From Salvia splendens (Eukaryota; Streptophyta; Magnoliopsida; Lamiales; Lamiaceae), in contig NC_056045.1 in assembly GCF_004379255.2 (NCBI RefSeq), positions 12,365,593-12,429,592 on the forward strand: a stretch of DNA of 64,000 bases. The letters run 5' to 3'. How positions within the stretch are numbered: position 1 is the stretch's first letter; each line of letters begins with the position of its first letter. Under the pieces are notes generated by a model. That model did not search any database. It worked only from the letters and a program-made list of their open reading frames with translations, and was not told where the DNA came from. The position numbers and the translations under genes were made by a program. Of the stretch, positions 1 to 13,276 are shown in pieces.

Positions 1-81
1 AGCTTACAATGACCTAAAAATGACTTTTGTATGCTTGGTTCTGCATTTTTGTATTAAGAATGGTTTTGCTTGGATCAAAAC

Positions 82-84
<3 letters not shown>
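1..84. mobile_element. Right end of a (TA)n-flanked MITE-like element, cut by window edge
   Basis: The last 60 bases resemble the right end of the complete element at 120-411: both carry a GTTCTGC..TTGTATT-like stretch and finish in GATCAAAACCCT followed by a TA tract. The left part lies outside the window. There is no coding capacity. I infer a non-autonomous DNA transposon of the same family. Confidence 0.55.

Positions 85-119
<35 letters not shown>
85..119. repeat. (TA)n microsatellite between two elements
   Basis: This is an uninterrupted TA dinucleotide run. It separates two related small elements and looks like their shared insertion target. Confidence 0.9.
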
Positions 120-123
<4 letters not shown>

Positions 124-411
124 AGATGATCTAAATAAGTATGTGTTTAAATCCAGAAATGCAGACCAAATCTTGGCCCTAGGATTAGATGATCTAATGG
201 TCAATAATTAACCAAAAACACGGAAGGTCATAATTAAGCAATTTTAGGTCATATTATAATATTTGGGTTTAATGTCATGATAAGATCGTTTTAGGTCATG
301 CTTTGTTAGCATGACCTAAAAATTACCTAATTATGACCTAAAAGTGACCTAGTTATGATATTGTTCTGCGTTTCTGTATTTAAATCTAGTTTTGCATAGA
401 TCAAAACCCTA
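120..411. mobile_element. MITE of about 290 bp inserted in a (TA)n tract
   Basis: The left end (AGGGAGATGATCTAAAT) and the reverse complement of the right end (AGGGTTTTGATCTATGC) form imperfect terminal inverted repeats. Similarity continues inward for about 45 bases (TTTAAAT.CAGAAA.GCAGA). TA repeats flank both sides, so the duplication cannot be told apart from the target. Inside is a perfect hairpin with 13-bp arms (289-301 and 309-321; TTTTAGGTCATGC) and further copies of the GACCTAAAA motif. There is no ORF. It displaces the normal left part of the first array unit. Confidence 0.65.
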
Positions 412-932
412 TATATATATATAAATATATATATATATATTTTCAAACTTTTCAATACAATAAAATAATAAAAAAAATTGAGAAAAAAATAAATCGTCAA
501 TGAGAAAGATTTTATATTCTAAAGCATAGTTTCAAATTTATCGAATTGTATTGCTTAAGTTTTACAAATCTTAAATTAGAGTTTTTAAATATGTCAGGAT
601 CAATCCTAACATATTGATACAAAATTTTTCACTTTCCTTTTTAGTTTGTCCTACTAAAAATGTGACATTTTCATTTTTTTGTAAAAATTCTTATATTAAT
701 ATAAAATTTACATTTTCTTTCTCCACTTAATACATAAAAACTAAAGTTCTTTAAATCTCATATCATTCTACAAGTGTGACATCTTTTATAGGATGGATGG
801 AATATTATTTAATCATGCATTCCCATATAAATTTTGTGACGCCCCGACTTTTCCTATATCTTTTAAGTTAGTTTTGGATGACCGTAATTAACTGGGCCTG
901 TCGATTTTTGGTGGGATACTAAGCGAAGGACA

Positions 933-1394
933 ATGAACCCCGCACGCCGTGAGGCGATGACATGGAATGAATTCAAGGAGGAGGTGTACAACAAGTACAT
1001 TCCCATGAGCTACAGACGGGGAAAGATAGTTGAGTTCCACACCCTAAAACAAGGAAGCATGATGGTGACGGAGTACGACCGTGCTATTTGTGAAATAACC
1101 CGATATGCGCTCGAGTTAGTAGACACAGATGAGAAAATTGCCGAAAAATTTCGTTCTGGTCTTAGACACGAAATAAGGGTAGCCGTGGCCAACCGTAGAG
1201 GATTTACATACTCCGAGATTTTGAGTTTCACTTTAGATGTGGAAGAGGCACTGCCTAAGGATGAGGCGGTAGTGAATCCTACACCACCAACACCACAACA
1301 ACAACATAACTCGCGAGACAAGAGAAAATGGGATGGAGATCAGACTCCATATGAATTATGTGTTTTATGTGTATATTTGTTGTATAACATATAA
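933..1394 (+). pseudogene. Array copy 1: truncated gypsy Gag ORF, 153 aa
   Basis: Residues 1-140 match residues 113-252 of the complete Gag at 46893-47930, the capsid-like middle of a Ty3/gypsy Gag. The last 13 residues (ELCVLCVYLLYNI) are read from unrelated DNA past the duplication junction. The N-terminal third and the zinc knuckles are missing. Upstream the frame is open only to a TAA created at the LTR-gag fusion (16 codons before this ATG). Copy-specific residues are G30, I55, R82, F91 and V114. No promoter is evident; the ORF may be untranslated. Confidence 0.8.
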
Positions 1395-1703
1395 ATTGTG
1401 TATTTTGTGTTAGTATTTGTAGTGTGTGTACATGTGTTGTGTTATTTTATATGCCTGCACATGTGTTGTGTTATTTTATTTGTAGTGTGTTTAATATTGG
1501 TAGTATGTATCGCATATGTATACTGAGTGTAGTGTGTACAGTGGTGGTGTGGTTAGTAAAATAATGTTTCATCAAACAAGTCACAGCCATTGGATCCTTA
1601 GATTGGATTGTTGGGTTAAGCTACATTATTCGACTAAGATGCTATATTATTAGACGAGTTACATTATTAAACTAATATGAAACATTATTTTACTAAAATA
1701 GTA

Positions 1704-1946
1704 CTCCCTCCGTTCCATAGTAGTAGAGTCATTTTGCCATTTTGGTACGTTCCATAGTAGTTGAGTCATTTCCCTTTTTAGTAAAAGTCAAAACATTTTC
1801 TTCTCACTTACTTTTCCCTCTCTTGTTTTATTCTCTCTACTTTTTCCTCTCTCCTACTTTATTATCTTTTTATTTAATACATTACACACCTCTTTCTTAA
1901 TCTCCGTGCCGAAAGAAATGCCTCCACTACTATGGAACGGAGTGAG
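1704..1946. mobile_element. Stowaway-type MITE, 243 bp, one per array unit
   Basis: The ends CTCCCTCCGTTCCATAGTAG and (reverse complement) CTCACTCCGTTCCATAGTAG form near-perfect inverted repeats flanked by TA on both sides, as is typical of Tc1/mariner-derived Stowaway MITEs. It has no ORF. The same element recurs at the same offset in the later units: 3404-3647, 5113-5356, 6814-7057, 8502-8745, 10198-10441, 11886-12129, 13586-13829, 15307-15549, 17016-17259, 18725-18968, 20421-20663, 22114-22357 and 28562-28805. It was therefore in place before amplification. Confidence 0.9.
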
Positions 1947-2109
1947 TACATTATTAGCATAGCTTACACTTATTAGACTAAAATTTTCTACATTATTAGA
2001 TGACATGTCACATTAATCTAACCATTAGATCACAAGATCCAATGAACTACAATTATTTTGATTTTGAACACTATTTAGTTTATGAATCTGAATACATCCT
2101 TATATCTTC

Positions 2110-2142
<33 letters not shown>
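2110..2142. repeat. (TA)n tract of array unit, length-variable
   Basis: A TA microsatellite occurs at the same place in every unit, after GAATACATCCTTATATCTTCA and before TTTCAAACTTT. Its length and interruptions differ from unit to unit: short near 10602-10622, long and compound near 13991-14043 and 15712-15752. This site accepted the FAR1 element, and the same kind of tract accepted the MITE at 120-411. The preceding GAATACATCC resembles the right end of the FAR1 element, so the tract may itself mark an older element's end. Confidence 0.8.
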
Positions 2143-2479
2143 TTCAAACTTTCAATACAATAAAATAATAGAAAAAATTGAGAAAAAAATAAATCGTCAA
2201 TGAGAAAGATTTTATATTCTAAAGCATAGTTTCAAATTTATCGAATTGTATTGCTTATGTTTTACAAATCTTAAATTAGAGTTTTTAAATATGTCAGGAT
2301 CAATCCTAACATATTCATACAAAATTTTTCACTTTCCTTTTTAGTTTGTCCTACTAAAAATGTGACATTTTCATTTTTTGTAAAAATTCTTATATTAATA
2401 TAAAATTTACATTTTCTTTCTCCACTTAATACATAAAAACTAAAGTTCTTTAAATCTCATATCATTCTACAAGTGTGAC

Positions 2480-2502
2480 ATCTTTTATAGGATGGATGGA
2501 GT
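2480..2502. mobile_element. Right end of a second, degenerate Stowaway-like MITE in each unit
   Basis: GTGACATCTTTTATAGGATGGATGGAGTA reads as one end of a Stowaway MITE (reverse complement begins TACTCCATCCATCC). A weak counterpart, CTACTAAAAATGTGACA, lies about 130 bp upstream. The left terminus is not clear. The same sequence lies just left of the LTR stub in every unit. Confidence 0.45.
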
Positions 2503-2632
2503 ATTATTTAATCATGCATTCCCATATAAATTTTGTGACGCCCCGACTTTTCCTATATCTTTTAAGTTAGTTTTTGGATGACCGTAATTAACTGGGCCTG
2601 CCGATTTTTGGTGGGATACTAAGCGAAGGACA

Positions 2633-3094
2633 ATGAACCCCGCACGCCGTGAGGCGATGACATGGAATGAATTCAAGGAGGAGGTGTACAACAAGTACAT
2701 TCCCATGAGCTACAGACGGGCAAAGATAGTTGAGTTCCACACCCTAAAACAAGGAAGCATGATGGTGACGGAGTACGACCGTGCTATTTGTGAAATAACC
2801 CGATATGCGCTCGAGTTAGTAGACACAGATGAGAAAATTGCCGAAAAATTTCGTTCTGGTCTTAGACACGAAATAAGGGTAGCCGTGGCCAACCGTAGAG
2901 GAATTACATACTCCGAGATTTTGAGTTTCACTTTAGATGTGGAAGAGGCACTGCCTAAGGATGAGGCGGTAGCGAATCCTACACCACCAACACCACAACA
3001 ACAACATAACTCTCGAGACAAGAGAAAATGGGATGGAGATCAGACTCCATATGAATTATGTGTTTTATGTGTATATTTGTTGTATAACATATAA
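2633..3094 (+). pseudogene. Array copy 2: truncated gypsy Gag ORF, 153 aa
   Basis: This copy has the same capsid-like Gag segment and foreign 13-residue tail as copy 1. Variant residues are A30, I55 and R82. It is preceded by the LTR stub TGTGACGCCCC at about 2534, fused at ATGACCGT|AATTAACTGGG. Confidence 0.8.
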
Positions 3095-3818
3095 ATTGTG
3101 TATTTTGTGTTAGTATTTGTAGTGTGTGCACATGTGTTGTGTTATTTTATATGTCTGCACATGTGTTGTGTTATTTTATTTGTAGTGTGTTTAATATTGG
3201 TAGTATGTATCGCATATGTATACTGAGTGTAGTGTGTACAGTGGTGGTGTGGTTAGTAAAATAATGTTTCATCAAACAAGTCACAGCCATTGGATCCTTA
3301 GATTGGATTGTTGGGTTAAGCTACATTATTCGACTAAGATGCTATATTATTAGACGAGTTACATTATTAAACTAATATGAAACATTATTTTACTAAAATA
3401 GTACTCCCTCCGTTCCATAGTAGTAGAGTCATTTTGCCATTTTGGTACGTTCCATAGTAGTTGAGTCATTTCCCTTTTTAGTAAAAGTCAACACATTTTC
3501 TTCTCACTTACTTTTCCCTCTCTTGTTTTATTCTCTCTACTTTTTCCTCTCTCCTACTTTATTATCTTTTTATTTAATACATTACACACCTCTTTCTTAA
3601 TCTCCGTGCCGAAAAGAAATGCCTCCACTACTATGGAACGGAGTGAGTACATTATTAGCATAGCTACATTATTAGACTAAAATTTTCTACATTATTAGAT
3701 GACATGTCACATTAATCTAACCATTAGATCACAAGATCCAATGAACTAAAATTATTTTGATTTTGAACACTATTTAGTTTATGAATCTGAATACATCCTT
3801 ATATCTTCATATATATAT

Positions 3819-3850
<32 letters not shown>

Positions 3851-4341
3851 TTCAAACTTTTCAATACAATAAAATAATAGAAAAAAATTGAGAAAAAAAT
3901 AAATCGTCAATGAGAAAGATTTTATATTCTAAAGCATAGTTTCAAATTTATCGAATTGTATTGCTTAAGTTTTACAAATCTTAAATTAGAGTTTTTAAAT
4001 ATGTCAGGATCAATCCTAACATATTGATACAAATTTTTCACTTTCCTTTTTAGTTTATCCTACTAAAAATGTGACATTTTCATTTTTAGTAAAAATTCTT
4101 ATATTAATATAAAATTTACATTTTCTTTCTCCACTTAATACATAAAAACTAAAGTTCTTTAAATCTCATATCATTCTACAAGTGTGACATCTTTTATAGG
4201 ATAGGATGGAGTATTATTTAATCATGCATTCCCATATAAATTTTGTGATGCCCCGACTTTTCCTATATCTTTTAAGTTAGTTTTGGATGACCGTAATTAA
4301 CTGGGCCTGCCGATTTTTGGTGGGATACTAAGCGAAGGACA

Positions 4342-4803
4342 ATGAACCCCGCACGCCGTGAGGCGATGACATGGAATGAATTCAAGGAGGAGGTGTACAA
4401 CACGTACATTCCCATGAGCTACAGACGGGGAAAGATAGTTGAGTTCCACACCCTAAAACAAGGAAGCATGATGGTGACGGAGTACGACCGTGCTATTTGT
4501 GAAATAACCCGATATGCGCTCGAGTTAGTAGACACAGATGAGAAAATTGCCGAAAAATTTCCTTCTGGTCTTAGACACGAAATAAGGGTAGCCGTGGCCA
4601 ACCGTAGAGGAATTACATACTCCGAGATTTTGAGTTTCACTTTAGATGTGGAAGAGGCACTGCCTAAGGATGAGGCGGTAGCGAATCCTACACCACCAAC
4701 ACCACAACAACAACATAACTCTCGAGACAAGAGAAAATGGGATGGAGATCAGACTCCATATGAATTATGTGTTTTATGTGTATATTTGTTGTATAACATA
4801 TAA
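4342..4803 (+). pseudogene. Array copy 3: truncated gypsy Gag ORF, 153 aa
   Basis: The frame is open over the same segment. It carries T21, G30, I55, P74 and R82. P74 (FPSGL instead of FRSGL) is shared only with copy 8, five units away, which marks them as close relatives. Confidence 0.8.
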
Positions 4804-6042
4804 ATTGTGTATTTTGTGTTAGTATTTGTAGTGTGTGCACATGTGTTGTGTTATTTTATATGTCTGCACATGTGTTGTGTTATTTTATTTGTAGTGTGTT
4901 TAATATTGGTAGTATGTATCGCATATGTATACTGAGTGTAGTGTGTACAGTGGTGGTGTGGTTAGTAAAATAATGTTTCATCAAACAAGTCACAGCCATT
5001 GGATCCTTAGATTGGATTGTTGGGTTAAGCTACATTATTCGACTAAGATGCTATATTATTAGACGAGTTACATTATTAAACTAATATGAAACATTATTTT
5101 ACTAAAATAGTACTCCCTCCGTTCCATAGTAGTAGAGTCATTTTGCCATTTTGGTACGTTCCATAGTAGTTGAGTCATTTCCCTTTTTAGTAAAAGTCAA
5201 CACATTTTCTTCTCACTTACTTTTCCCTCTCTTGTTTTATTCTCTCTACTTTTTCCTCTCTCCTACTTTATTATCTTTTTATTTAATACATTACACACCT
5301 CTTTCTTAATCTCCGTGCCGAAAAGAAATGCCTCCACTACTATGGAACGGAGTGAGTACATTATTAGCATAGCTACATTATTAGACTAAAATTTTCTACA
5401 TTATTAGATGACATGTCACATTAATCTAACCATTAGATCACAAGATCCAATGAACTACAATTATTTTGATTTTGAACACTATTTAGTTTATGAATCTGAA
5501 TACATCCTTATATCTTCATATATATATATATATAATATATATATATATATTTCAAACTTTTCAATACAATAAAATAATAGAAAAAAATTGAGAAAAAAAT
5601 AAATCGTCAATGAGAAAGATTTTATATTCTAAAGCATAGTTTCAAATTTATCGAATTGTATTGCTTAAGTTTTACAAATCTTAAATTAGAGTTTTTAAAT
5701 ATGTCAGGATCAATCCTAACATATTGATACAAAATTTTTCACTTTCCTTTTTAGTTTGTCCTACTAAAAATGTGACATTTTCATTTTTTGTAAAAATTCT
5801 TATATTAATATAAAATTTACATTTTCTTTCTCCACTTAATACATAAAAACTAAAGTTCTTTAAATCTCATATCATTCTACAAGTGTGACATCTTTTATAG
5901 GATGGATGGAGTATTATTTAATCATGCATTCCCATATAAATTTTGTGACGCCCCGACTTTTCCTATATCTTTTAAGTTAGTTTTTGGATGACCGTAATTA
6001 ACTGGGCCTGCCGATTTTTGGTGGGATACTAAGCGAAGGACA

Positions 6043-6504
6043 ATGAACCCCGCACGCCGTGAGGCGATGACATGGAATGAATTCAAGGAGGAGGTGTACA
6101 ACAAGTACATTCCCATGAGCTACAGACGGGCAAAGATAGTTGAGTTCCACACCCTAAAACAAGGAAGCATGATGGTGACGGAGTACGACCGTGCTATTTG
6201 TGAAATAACCCGATATGCGCTCGAGTTAGTAGACACAGATGAGAAAATTGCCGAAAAATTTCGTTCTGGTCTTAGACACGAAATAAGGGTAGCCGTGGCC
6301 AACCGTAGAGGAATTACATACTCCGAGATTTTGAGTTTCACTTTAGATGTGGAAGAGGCACTGCCTAAGGATGAGGCGGTAGCGAATCCTACACCACCAA
6401 CACCACAACAACAACATAACTCTCGAGACAAGAGAAAATGGGATGGAGATCAGACTCCATATGAATTATGTGTTTTATGTGTATATTTGTTGTATAACAT
6501 ATAA
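6043..6504 (+). pseudogene. Array copy 4: truncated gypsy Gag ORF, 153 aa
   Basis: The protein is the same as copy 2 (A30, I55, R82). Downstream, the unit has small private differences (a GCGCATG in the GT-rich stretch and CACAACC for CACAGCC). Confidence 0.8.
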
Positions 6505-7730
6505 ATTGTGTATTTTGTGTTAGTATTTGTAGTGTGTGCACATGTGTTGTGTTATTTTATATGTCTGCGCATGTGTTGTGTTATTTTATTTGTAGTGTGT
6601 TTAATATTGGTAGTATGTATCGCATATGTATATTGAGTGTAGTGTGTACAGTGGTGGTGTGGTTAGTAAAATAATGTTTCATCAAACAAGTCACAACCAT
6701 TGGATCCTTAGATTGGATTGTTGGGTTAAGCTACATTATTCGACTAAGATGCTATATTATTAGACGAGTTACATTATTAAACTAATATGAAACATTATTT
6801 TACTAAAATAGTACTCCCTCCGTTCCATAGTAGTAGAGTCATTTTGCCATTTTGGTACGTTCCATAGTAGTTGAGTCATTTCCCTTTTTAGTAAAAGTCA
6901 ACACATTTTCTTCTCACTTACTTTTCCCTCTCTTGTTTTATTCTCTCTACTTTTTCCTCTCTCCTACTTTATTATCTTTTTATTTAATACATTACACACC
7001 TCTTTCTTAATCTCCGTGCCGAAAAGAAATGCCTCCACTACTATGGAACGGAGTGAGTACATTATTAGCATAGCTACATTATTAGACTAAAATTTTCTAC
7101 ATTATTAGATGACATGTCACATTAATCTAACCATTAGATCACAAGATCCAATGAACTACAATTATTTTGATTTGGAACACTATTTAGTTTATGAATCTGA
7201 ATACATCCTTATATCTTCATATATATATATATATATATTTCAAACTTTTCAATACAATAAAATAATAGAAAAAAATTGAGAAAAAAATAAATCGTCAATG
7301 AGAAAGATTTTATATTCTAAAGCATAGTTTCAAATTTATCGAATTGTATTGCTTAAGTTTTACAAATCTTAAATTAGAGTTTTTAAATATGTCAGGATCA
7401 ATCCTAACATATTGATACAAAATTTTTCACTTTCCTTTTTAGTTTGTCCTACTAAAAATGTGACATTTTCATTTTTTGTAAAAATTCTTATATTAATATA
7501 AAATTTACATTTTCTTTCTCCACTTAATACATAAAAACTAAAGTTCTTTAAATCTCATATCATTCTACAAGTGTGACATCTTTTATCGGATGGATGGAGT
7601 ATTATTTAATCATGCATTCCCATATAAATTTTGTGACGCCCCGACTTTTCCTATATCTTTTAAGTTAGTTTTTGGATGACCGTAATTAACTGGGCCTGCC
7701 GATTTTTGGTGGGATACTAAGCGAAGGACA

Positions 7731-8192
7731 ATGAACCCCGCACGCCGTGAGGCGATGACATGGAATGAATTCAAGGAGGAGGTGTACAACAAGTACATTC
7801 CCATGAGCTACAGACGGGCAAAGATAGTTGAGTTCCACACCCTAAAACAAGGAAGCATGATGGTGACGGAGTACGACCGTGCTATTTGTGAAATGACCCG
7901 ATATGCGCTCGAGTTAGTAGACACAGATGAGAAAATTGCCGAAAAATTTCGTTCTGGTCTTAGACACGAAATAAGGGTAGCCGTGGCCAACCGTAGAGGA
8001 ATTACATACTCCGAGATTTTGAGTTTCACTTTAGATGTGGAAGAGGCACTGCCTAAGGATGAGGCGGTAGCGAATCCTACACCACCAACACCACAACAAC
8101 AACATAACTCTCGAGACAAGAGAAAATGGGATGGAGATCAGACTCCATATGAATTATGTGTTTTATGTGTATATTTGTTGTATAACATATAA
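7731..8192 (+). pseudogene. Array copy 5: truncated gypsy Gag ORF, 153 aa
   Basis: This is an intermediate variant: A30 and M55 as in the later copies, but R82 as in the earlier ones. It suggests stepwise change or gene conversion along the array. Confidence 0.8.
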
Positions 8193-8903
8193 ATTGTGTA
8201 TTTTGTGTTAGTATTTGTAGTGTGTGCACATGTGTTGTGTTATTTTATATGTCTGCACATGTGTTGTGTTATTTTATTTGTAGTGTGTTTAATATTGGTA
8301 GTATGTATCGCATATGTATACTGAGTGTAGTGTGTACAGTGGTGGTGTGGTTAGTAAAATAATGTTTCATCAAACAAGTCACAGCCATTGGATCCTTAGA
8401 TTGGATTGTTGGGTTAAGCTACATTATTCGACTAAGATGCTATATTATTAGACGAGTTACATTATTAAACTAATATGAAACATTATTTTACTAAAATAGT
8501 ACTCCCTCCGTTCCATAGTAGTAGAGTCATTTTGCCATTTTGGTACGTTCCATAGTAGTTGAGTCATTTCCCTTTTTAGTAAAAGTCAACACATTTTCTT
8601 CTCACTTACTTTTCCCTCTCTTGTTTTATTCTCTCTACTTTTTCCTCTCTCCTACTTTATTATCTTTTTATTTAATACATTACACACCTCTTTCTTAATC
8701 TCCGTGCCGAAAAGAAATGCCTCCACTACTATGGAACGGAGTGAGTACATTATTAGCATAGCTACATTATTAGACTAAAATTTTCTACATTATTAGATGA
8801 CATGTCACATTAATCTAACCATTAGATCACAAGATCCAATGAACTACAATTATTTTGATTTTGAACACTATTTAGTTTATGAATCTGAATACATCCTTAT
8901 ATC

Positions 8904-8934
<31 letters not shown>

Positions 8935-9426
8935 TTCAAACTTTTCAATACAATAAAATAATAGAAAAAAATTGAGAAAAAAATAAATCGTCAATGAGAA
9001 AGATTTTATATTCTAAAGCATAGTTTCAAATTTATCGAATTGTATTGCTTAAGTTTTACAAATCTTAAATTAGAGTTTTTAAATATGTCAGGATCAACCC
9101 TAACATATTGATACAAAATTTTTCACTTTCCTTTTTAGTTTGTCCTACTAAAAATGTGACATTTTCATTTTTTGTAAAAATTCTTATATTAATATAAAAT
9201 TTACATTTTCTTTCTCCACTTAATACATAAAAACTAAAGTTCTTTAAATCTCATATCATTCTACAAGTGTGACATCTTTTATAGGATGGATGGAGTATTA
9301 TTTAATCATGCATTCCCATATAAATTTTGTGACGCCCCGACTTTTCCTATATCTTTTAAGTTAGTTTTTGGATGACCGTAATTAACTGGGCCTGCCGATT
9401 TTTGGTGGGATACTAAGCGAAGGACA

Positions 9427-9888
9427 ATGAACCCCGCACGCCGTGAGGCGATGACATGGAATGAATTCAAGGAGGAGGTGTACAACAAGTACATTCCCAT
9501 GAGCTACAGACGGGCAAAGATAGTTGAGTTCCACACCCTAAAACAAGGAAGCATGATGGTGACGGAGTACGACCGTGCTATTTGTGAAATGACCCGATAT
9601 GCGCTCGAGTTAGTAGACACAGATGAGAAAATTGCCGAAAAATTTCGTTCTGGTCTTAGACACGAAATAAAGGTAGCCGTGGCCAACCGTAGAGGAATTA
9701 CATACTCCGAGATTTTGAGTTTCACTTTAGATGTGGAAGAGGCACTACCTAAGGATGAGGCGGTAGCGAATCCTACACCACCAACACCACAACAACAACA
9801 TAACTCTCGAGACAAGAGAAAATGGGATGGAGATCAGACTCCATATGAATTATGTGTTTTATGTGTATATTTGTTGTATAACATATAA
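9427..9888 (+). pseudogene. Array copy 6: truncated gypsy Gag ORF, 153 aa
   Basis: This is the first copy from the left with the A30/M55/K82 combination, which is also that of the founder copy at 29499. Confidence 0.8.
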
Positions 9889-11114
9889 ATTGTGTATTTT
9901 GTGTTAGTATTTGTAGTGTGTGCACATGTGTTGTGTTATTTTATATGTCTGCACATGTGTTGTGTTATTTTATTTGTAGTGTGTTTAATATTGGTAGTAT
10001 GTATCGCATATGTATACTGAGTGTAGTGTGTACAGTGGTGGTGTGGTTAGTAAAATAATGTTTCATCAAACAAGTCACAGCCATTGGATCCTTAGATTGG
10101 ATTGTTGGGTTAAGCTACATTATTCGACTAAGATGCTATATTATTAGACGAGTTACATTATTAAACTAATATGAAACATTATTTTACTAAAATAGTACTC
10201 CCTCCGTTCCGTAGTAGTAGAGTCATTTTGCCATTTTGGTACGTTCCATAGTAGTTGAGTCATTTCCCTTTTTAGTAAAAGTCAACACATTTTCTTCTCA
10301 CTTACTTTTCCCTCTCTTGTTTTATTCTCTCTACTTTTTCCTCTCTCCTACTTTATTATCTTTTTATTTAATACATTACACACCTCTTTCTTAATCTCCG
10401 TGCCGAAAAGAAATGCCTCCACTACTATGGAACGGAGTGAGTACATTATTAGCATAGCTACATTATTAGACTAAAATTTTCTACATTATTAGATGACATG
10501 TCACATTAATCTAACCATTAGATCACAAGATCCAATGAACTACAATTATTTTGATTTTGAACACTATTTAGTTTATGAATCTGAATACATCCTTATATCT
10601 TCATATATATATATACATATATTTCAAACTTTTCAATACAATAAAATAATAGAAAAAAATTGAGAAAAAAATAAATCGTCAATGAGAAAGATTTTATATT
10701 CTAAAGCATAGTTTCAAATTTATCGAATTGTATTGCTTAAGTTTTACAAATCTTAAATTAGAGTTTTTAAATATGTCAGGATCAATCCTAACATATTGAT
10801 ACAAAATTTTTCACTTTCCTTTTTAGTTTGTCCTACTAAAAATGTGACATTTTCATTTTTTGTAAAAATTCTTATATTAATATAAAATTTACATTTTCTT
10901 TCTCCACTTAATACATAAAAACTAAAGTTCTTTAAATCTCATATCATTCTACAAGTGTGACATCTTTTATAGGATGGATGGAGTATTATTTAATCATGCA
11001 TTCCCATATAAATTTTGTGACGCCCCGACTTTTCCTATATCTTTTAAGTTAGTTTTTGGATGACCGTAATTAACTGGGCCTGCCGATTTTTGGTGGGATA
11101 CTAAGCGAAGGACA

Positions 11115-11576
11115 ATGAACCCCGCACGCCGTGAGGCGATGACATGGAATGAATTCAAGGAGGAGGTGTACAACAAGTACATTCCCATGAGCTACAGACG
11201 GGCAAAGATAGTTGAGTTCCACACCCTAAAACAAGGAAGCATGATGGTGACGGAGTACGACCGTGCTATTTGTGAAATGACCCGATATGCGCTCGAGTTA
11301 GTAGACACAGATGAGAAAATTGCCGAAAAATTTCGTTCTGGTCTTAGACACGAAATAAAGGTAGCCGTGGCCAACCGTAGAGGAATTACATACTCCGAGA
11401 TTTTGAGTTTCACTTTAGATGTGGAAGAGGCACTACCTAAGGAAGAGGCGGTAGCGAATCCTACACCACCAACACCACAACAACAACATAACTCTCGAGA
11501 CAAGAGAAAATGGGATGGAGATCAGACTCCATATGAATTATGTGTTTTATGTGTATATTTGTTGTATAACATATAA
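11115..11576 (+). pseudogene. Array copy 7: truncated gypsy Gag ORF, 153 aa
   Basis: This is an A30/M55/K82 type with a private D110E change. The frame is uninterrupted. Confidence 0.8.
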
Positions 11577-12287
11577 ATTGTGTATTTTGTGTTAATATTT
11601 GTAGTGTGTGCACATGTGTTGTGTTATTTTATATGTCTGCACATGTGTTGTGTTATTTTATTTGTAGTGTGTTTAATATTGGTAGTATGTATCGCATATG
11701 TATACTGAGTGTAGTGTGTACAGTGGTGGTGTGGTTGGTAAAATAATGTTTCATCAAACAAGTCACAGCCATTGGATCCTTAGATTGGATTGTTGGGTTA
11801 AGCTACATTATTCGACTAAGATGCTATATTATTAGACGAGTTACATTATTAAACTAATATGAAACATTATTTTACTAAAATAGTACTCCCTCCGTTCCAT
11901 AGTAGTAGAGTCATTTTGCCATTTTGGTACGTTCCATAGTAGTTGAGTCATTTCCCTTTTTAGTAAAAGTCAACACATTTTCTTCTCACTTACTTTTCCC
12001 TCTCTTGTTTTATTCTCTCTACTTTTTCCTCTCTCCTACTTTATTATCTTTTTATTTAATACATTACACACCTCTTTCTTAATCTCCGTGCCGAAAAGAA
12101 ATGCCTCCACTACTATGGAACGGAGTGAGTACATTATTAGCATAGCTACATTATTAGACTAAAATTTTCTACATTATTAGATGACATGTCACATTAATCT
12201 AACCATTAGATCACAAGATCCAATGAACTACAATTATTTTGATTTTGAACACTATTTAGTTTATGAATCTGAATACATCCTTATATC

Positions 12288-12324
<37 letters not shown>

Positions 12325-12814
12325 CAAACTTTTCAATACAATAAAATAATAGAAAAAAATTGAGAAAAAAATAAATCGTCAATGAGAAAGATTTTATATT
12401 CTAAAGCATAGTTTCAAATTTATCGAATTGTATTGCTTAAGTTTTACAAATCTTAAATTAGAGTTTTTAAATATGTCAGGATCAACCCTAACATATTGAT
12501 ACAAAATTTTTCACTTTCCTTTTTAGTTTGTCCTACTAAAAATGTGACATTTTCATTTTTTGTAAAAATTCTTATATTAATATAAAATTTACATTTTCTT
12601 TCTCCACTTAATACATAAAAACTAAAGTTCTTTAAATCTCATATCATTCTACAAGTGTGACATCTTTTATAGGATGGATGGAGTATTATTTAATCATGCA
12701 TTCCCATATAAATTTTGTGACGCCCCGACTTTTCCTATATCTTTTAAGTTAGTTTTTGGATGACCGTAATTAACTGGGCCTGCCGATTTTTGGTGGGATA
12801 CTAAGCGAAGGACA

Positions 12815-13276
12815 ATGAACCCCGCACGCCGTGAGGCGATGACATGGAATGAATTCAAGGAGGAGGTGTACAACAAGTACATTCCCATGAGCTACAGACG
12901 GGGAAAGATAGTTGAGTTCCACACCCTAAAACAAGGAAGCATGATGGTGACGGAGTATGACCGTGCTATTTGTGAAATAACCCGATATGCGCTCGAGTTA
13001 GTAGACACAGATGAGAAAATTGCCGAAAAATTTCCTTCTGGTCTTAGACACGAAATAAGGGTAGCCATGGCCAACCGTAGAGGAATTACATACTCCGAGA
13101 TTTTGAGTTTCACTTTAGATGTGGAAGAGGCACTGCCTAAGGATGAGGCGGTAGCGAATCCTACACCACCAACACCACAACAACAACATAACTCTCGAGA
13201 CAAGAGAAAATGGGATGGAGATCAGACTCCATATGAATTATGTGTTTTATGTGTATATTTGTTGTATAACATATAA
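12815..13276 (+). pseudogene. Array copy 8: truncated gypsy Gag ORF, 153 aa
   Basis: G30, I55, P74 and R82 match copy 3 rather than its immediate neighbours; V85M is private. It is an 'early' type unit embedded among 'late' type units. Confidence 0.8.

Noticed and set aside
1010..1321. 103-aa antisense ORF repeated in almost every array unit (MSRELCCCCGVGGVGF...)
   Set aside because: It is the exact mirror of the gag segment; the Cys run comes from the reverse of the CAACAACAAC stretch. Its repetition follows the array, not selection on this frame.
2512..2706. 64-aa antisense ORF over the LTR stub and gag start in many units
   Set aside because: It crosses the LTR-gag fusion point, has no recognisable domain and is a shadow of gag.
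12181..12363. Short ORFs with IYIYIYIY runs
   Set aside because: They are translated TA microsatellites.
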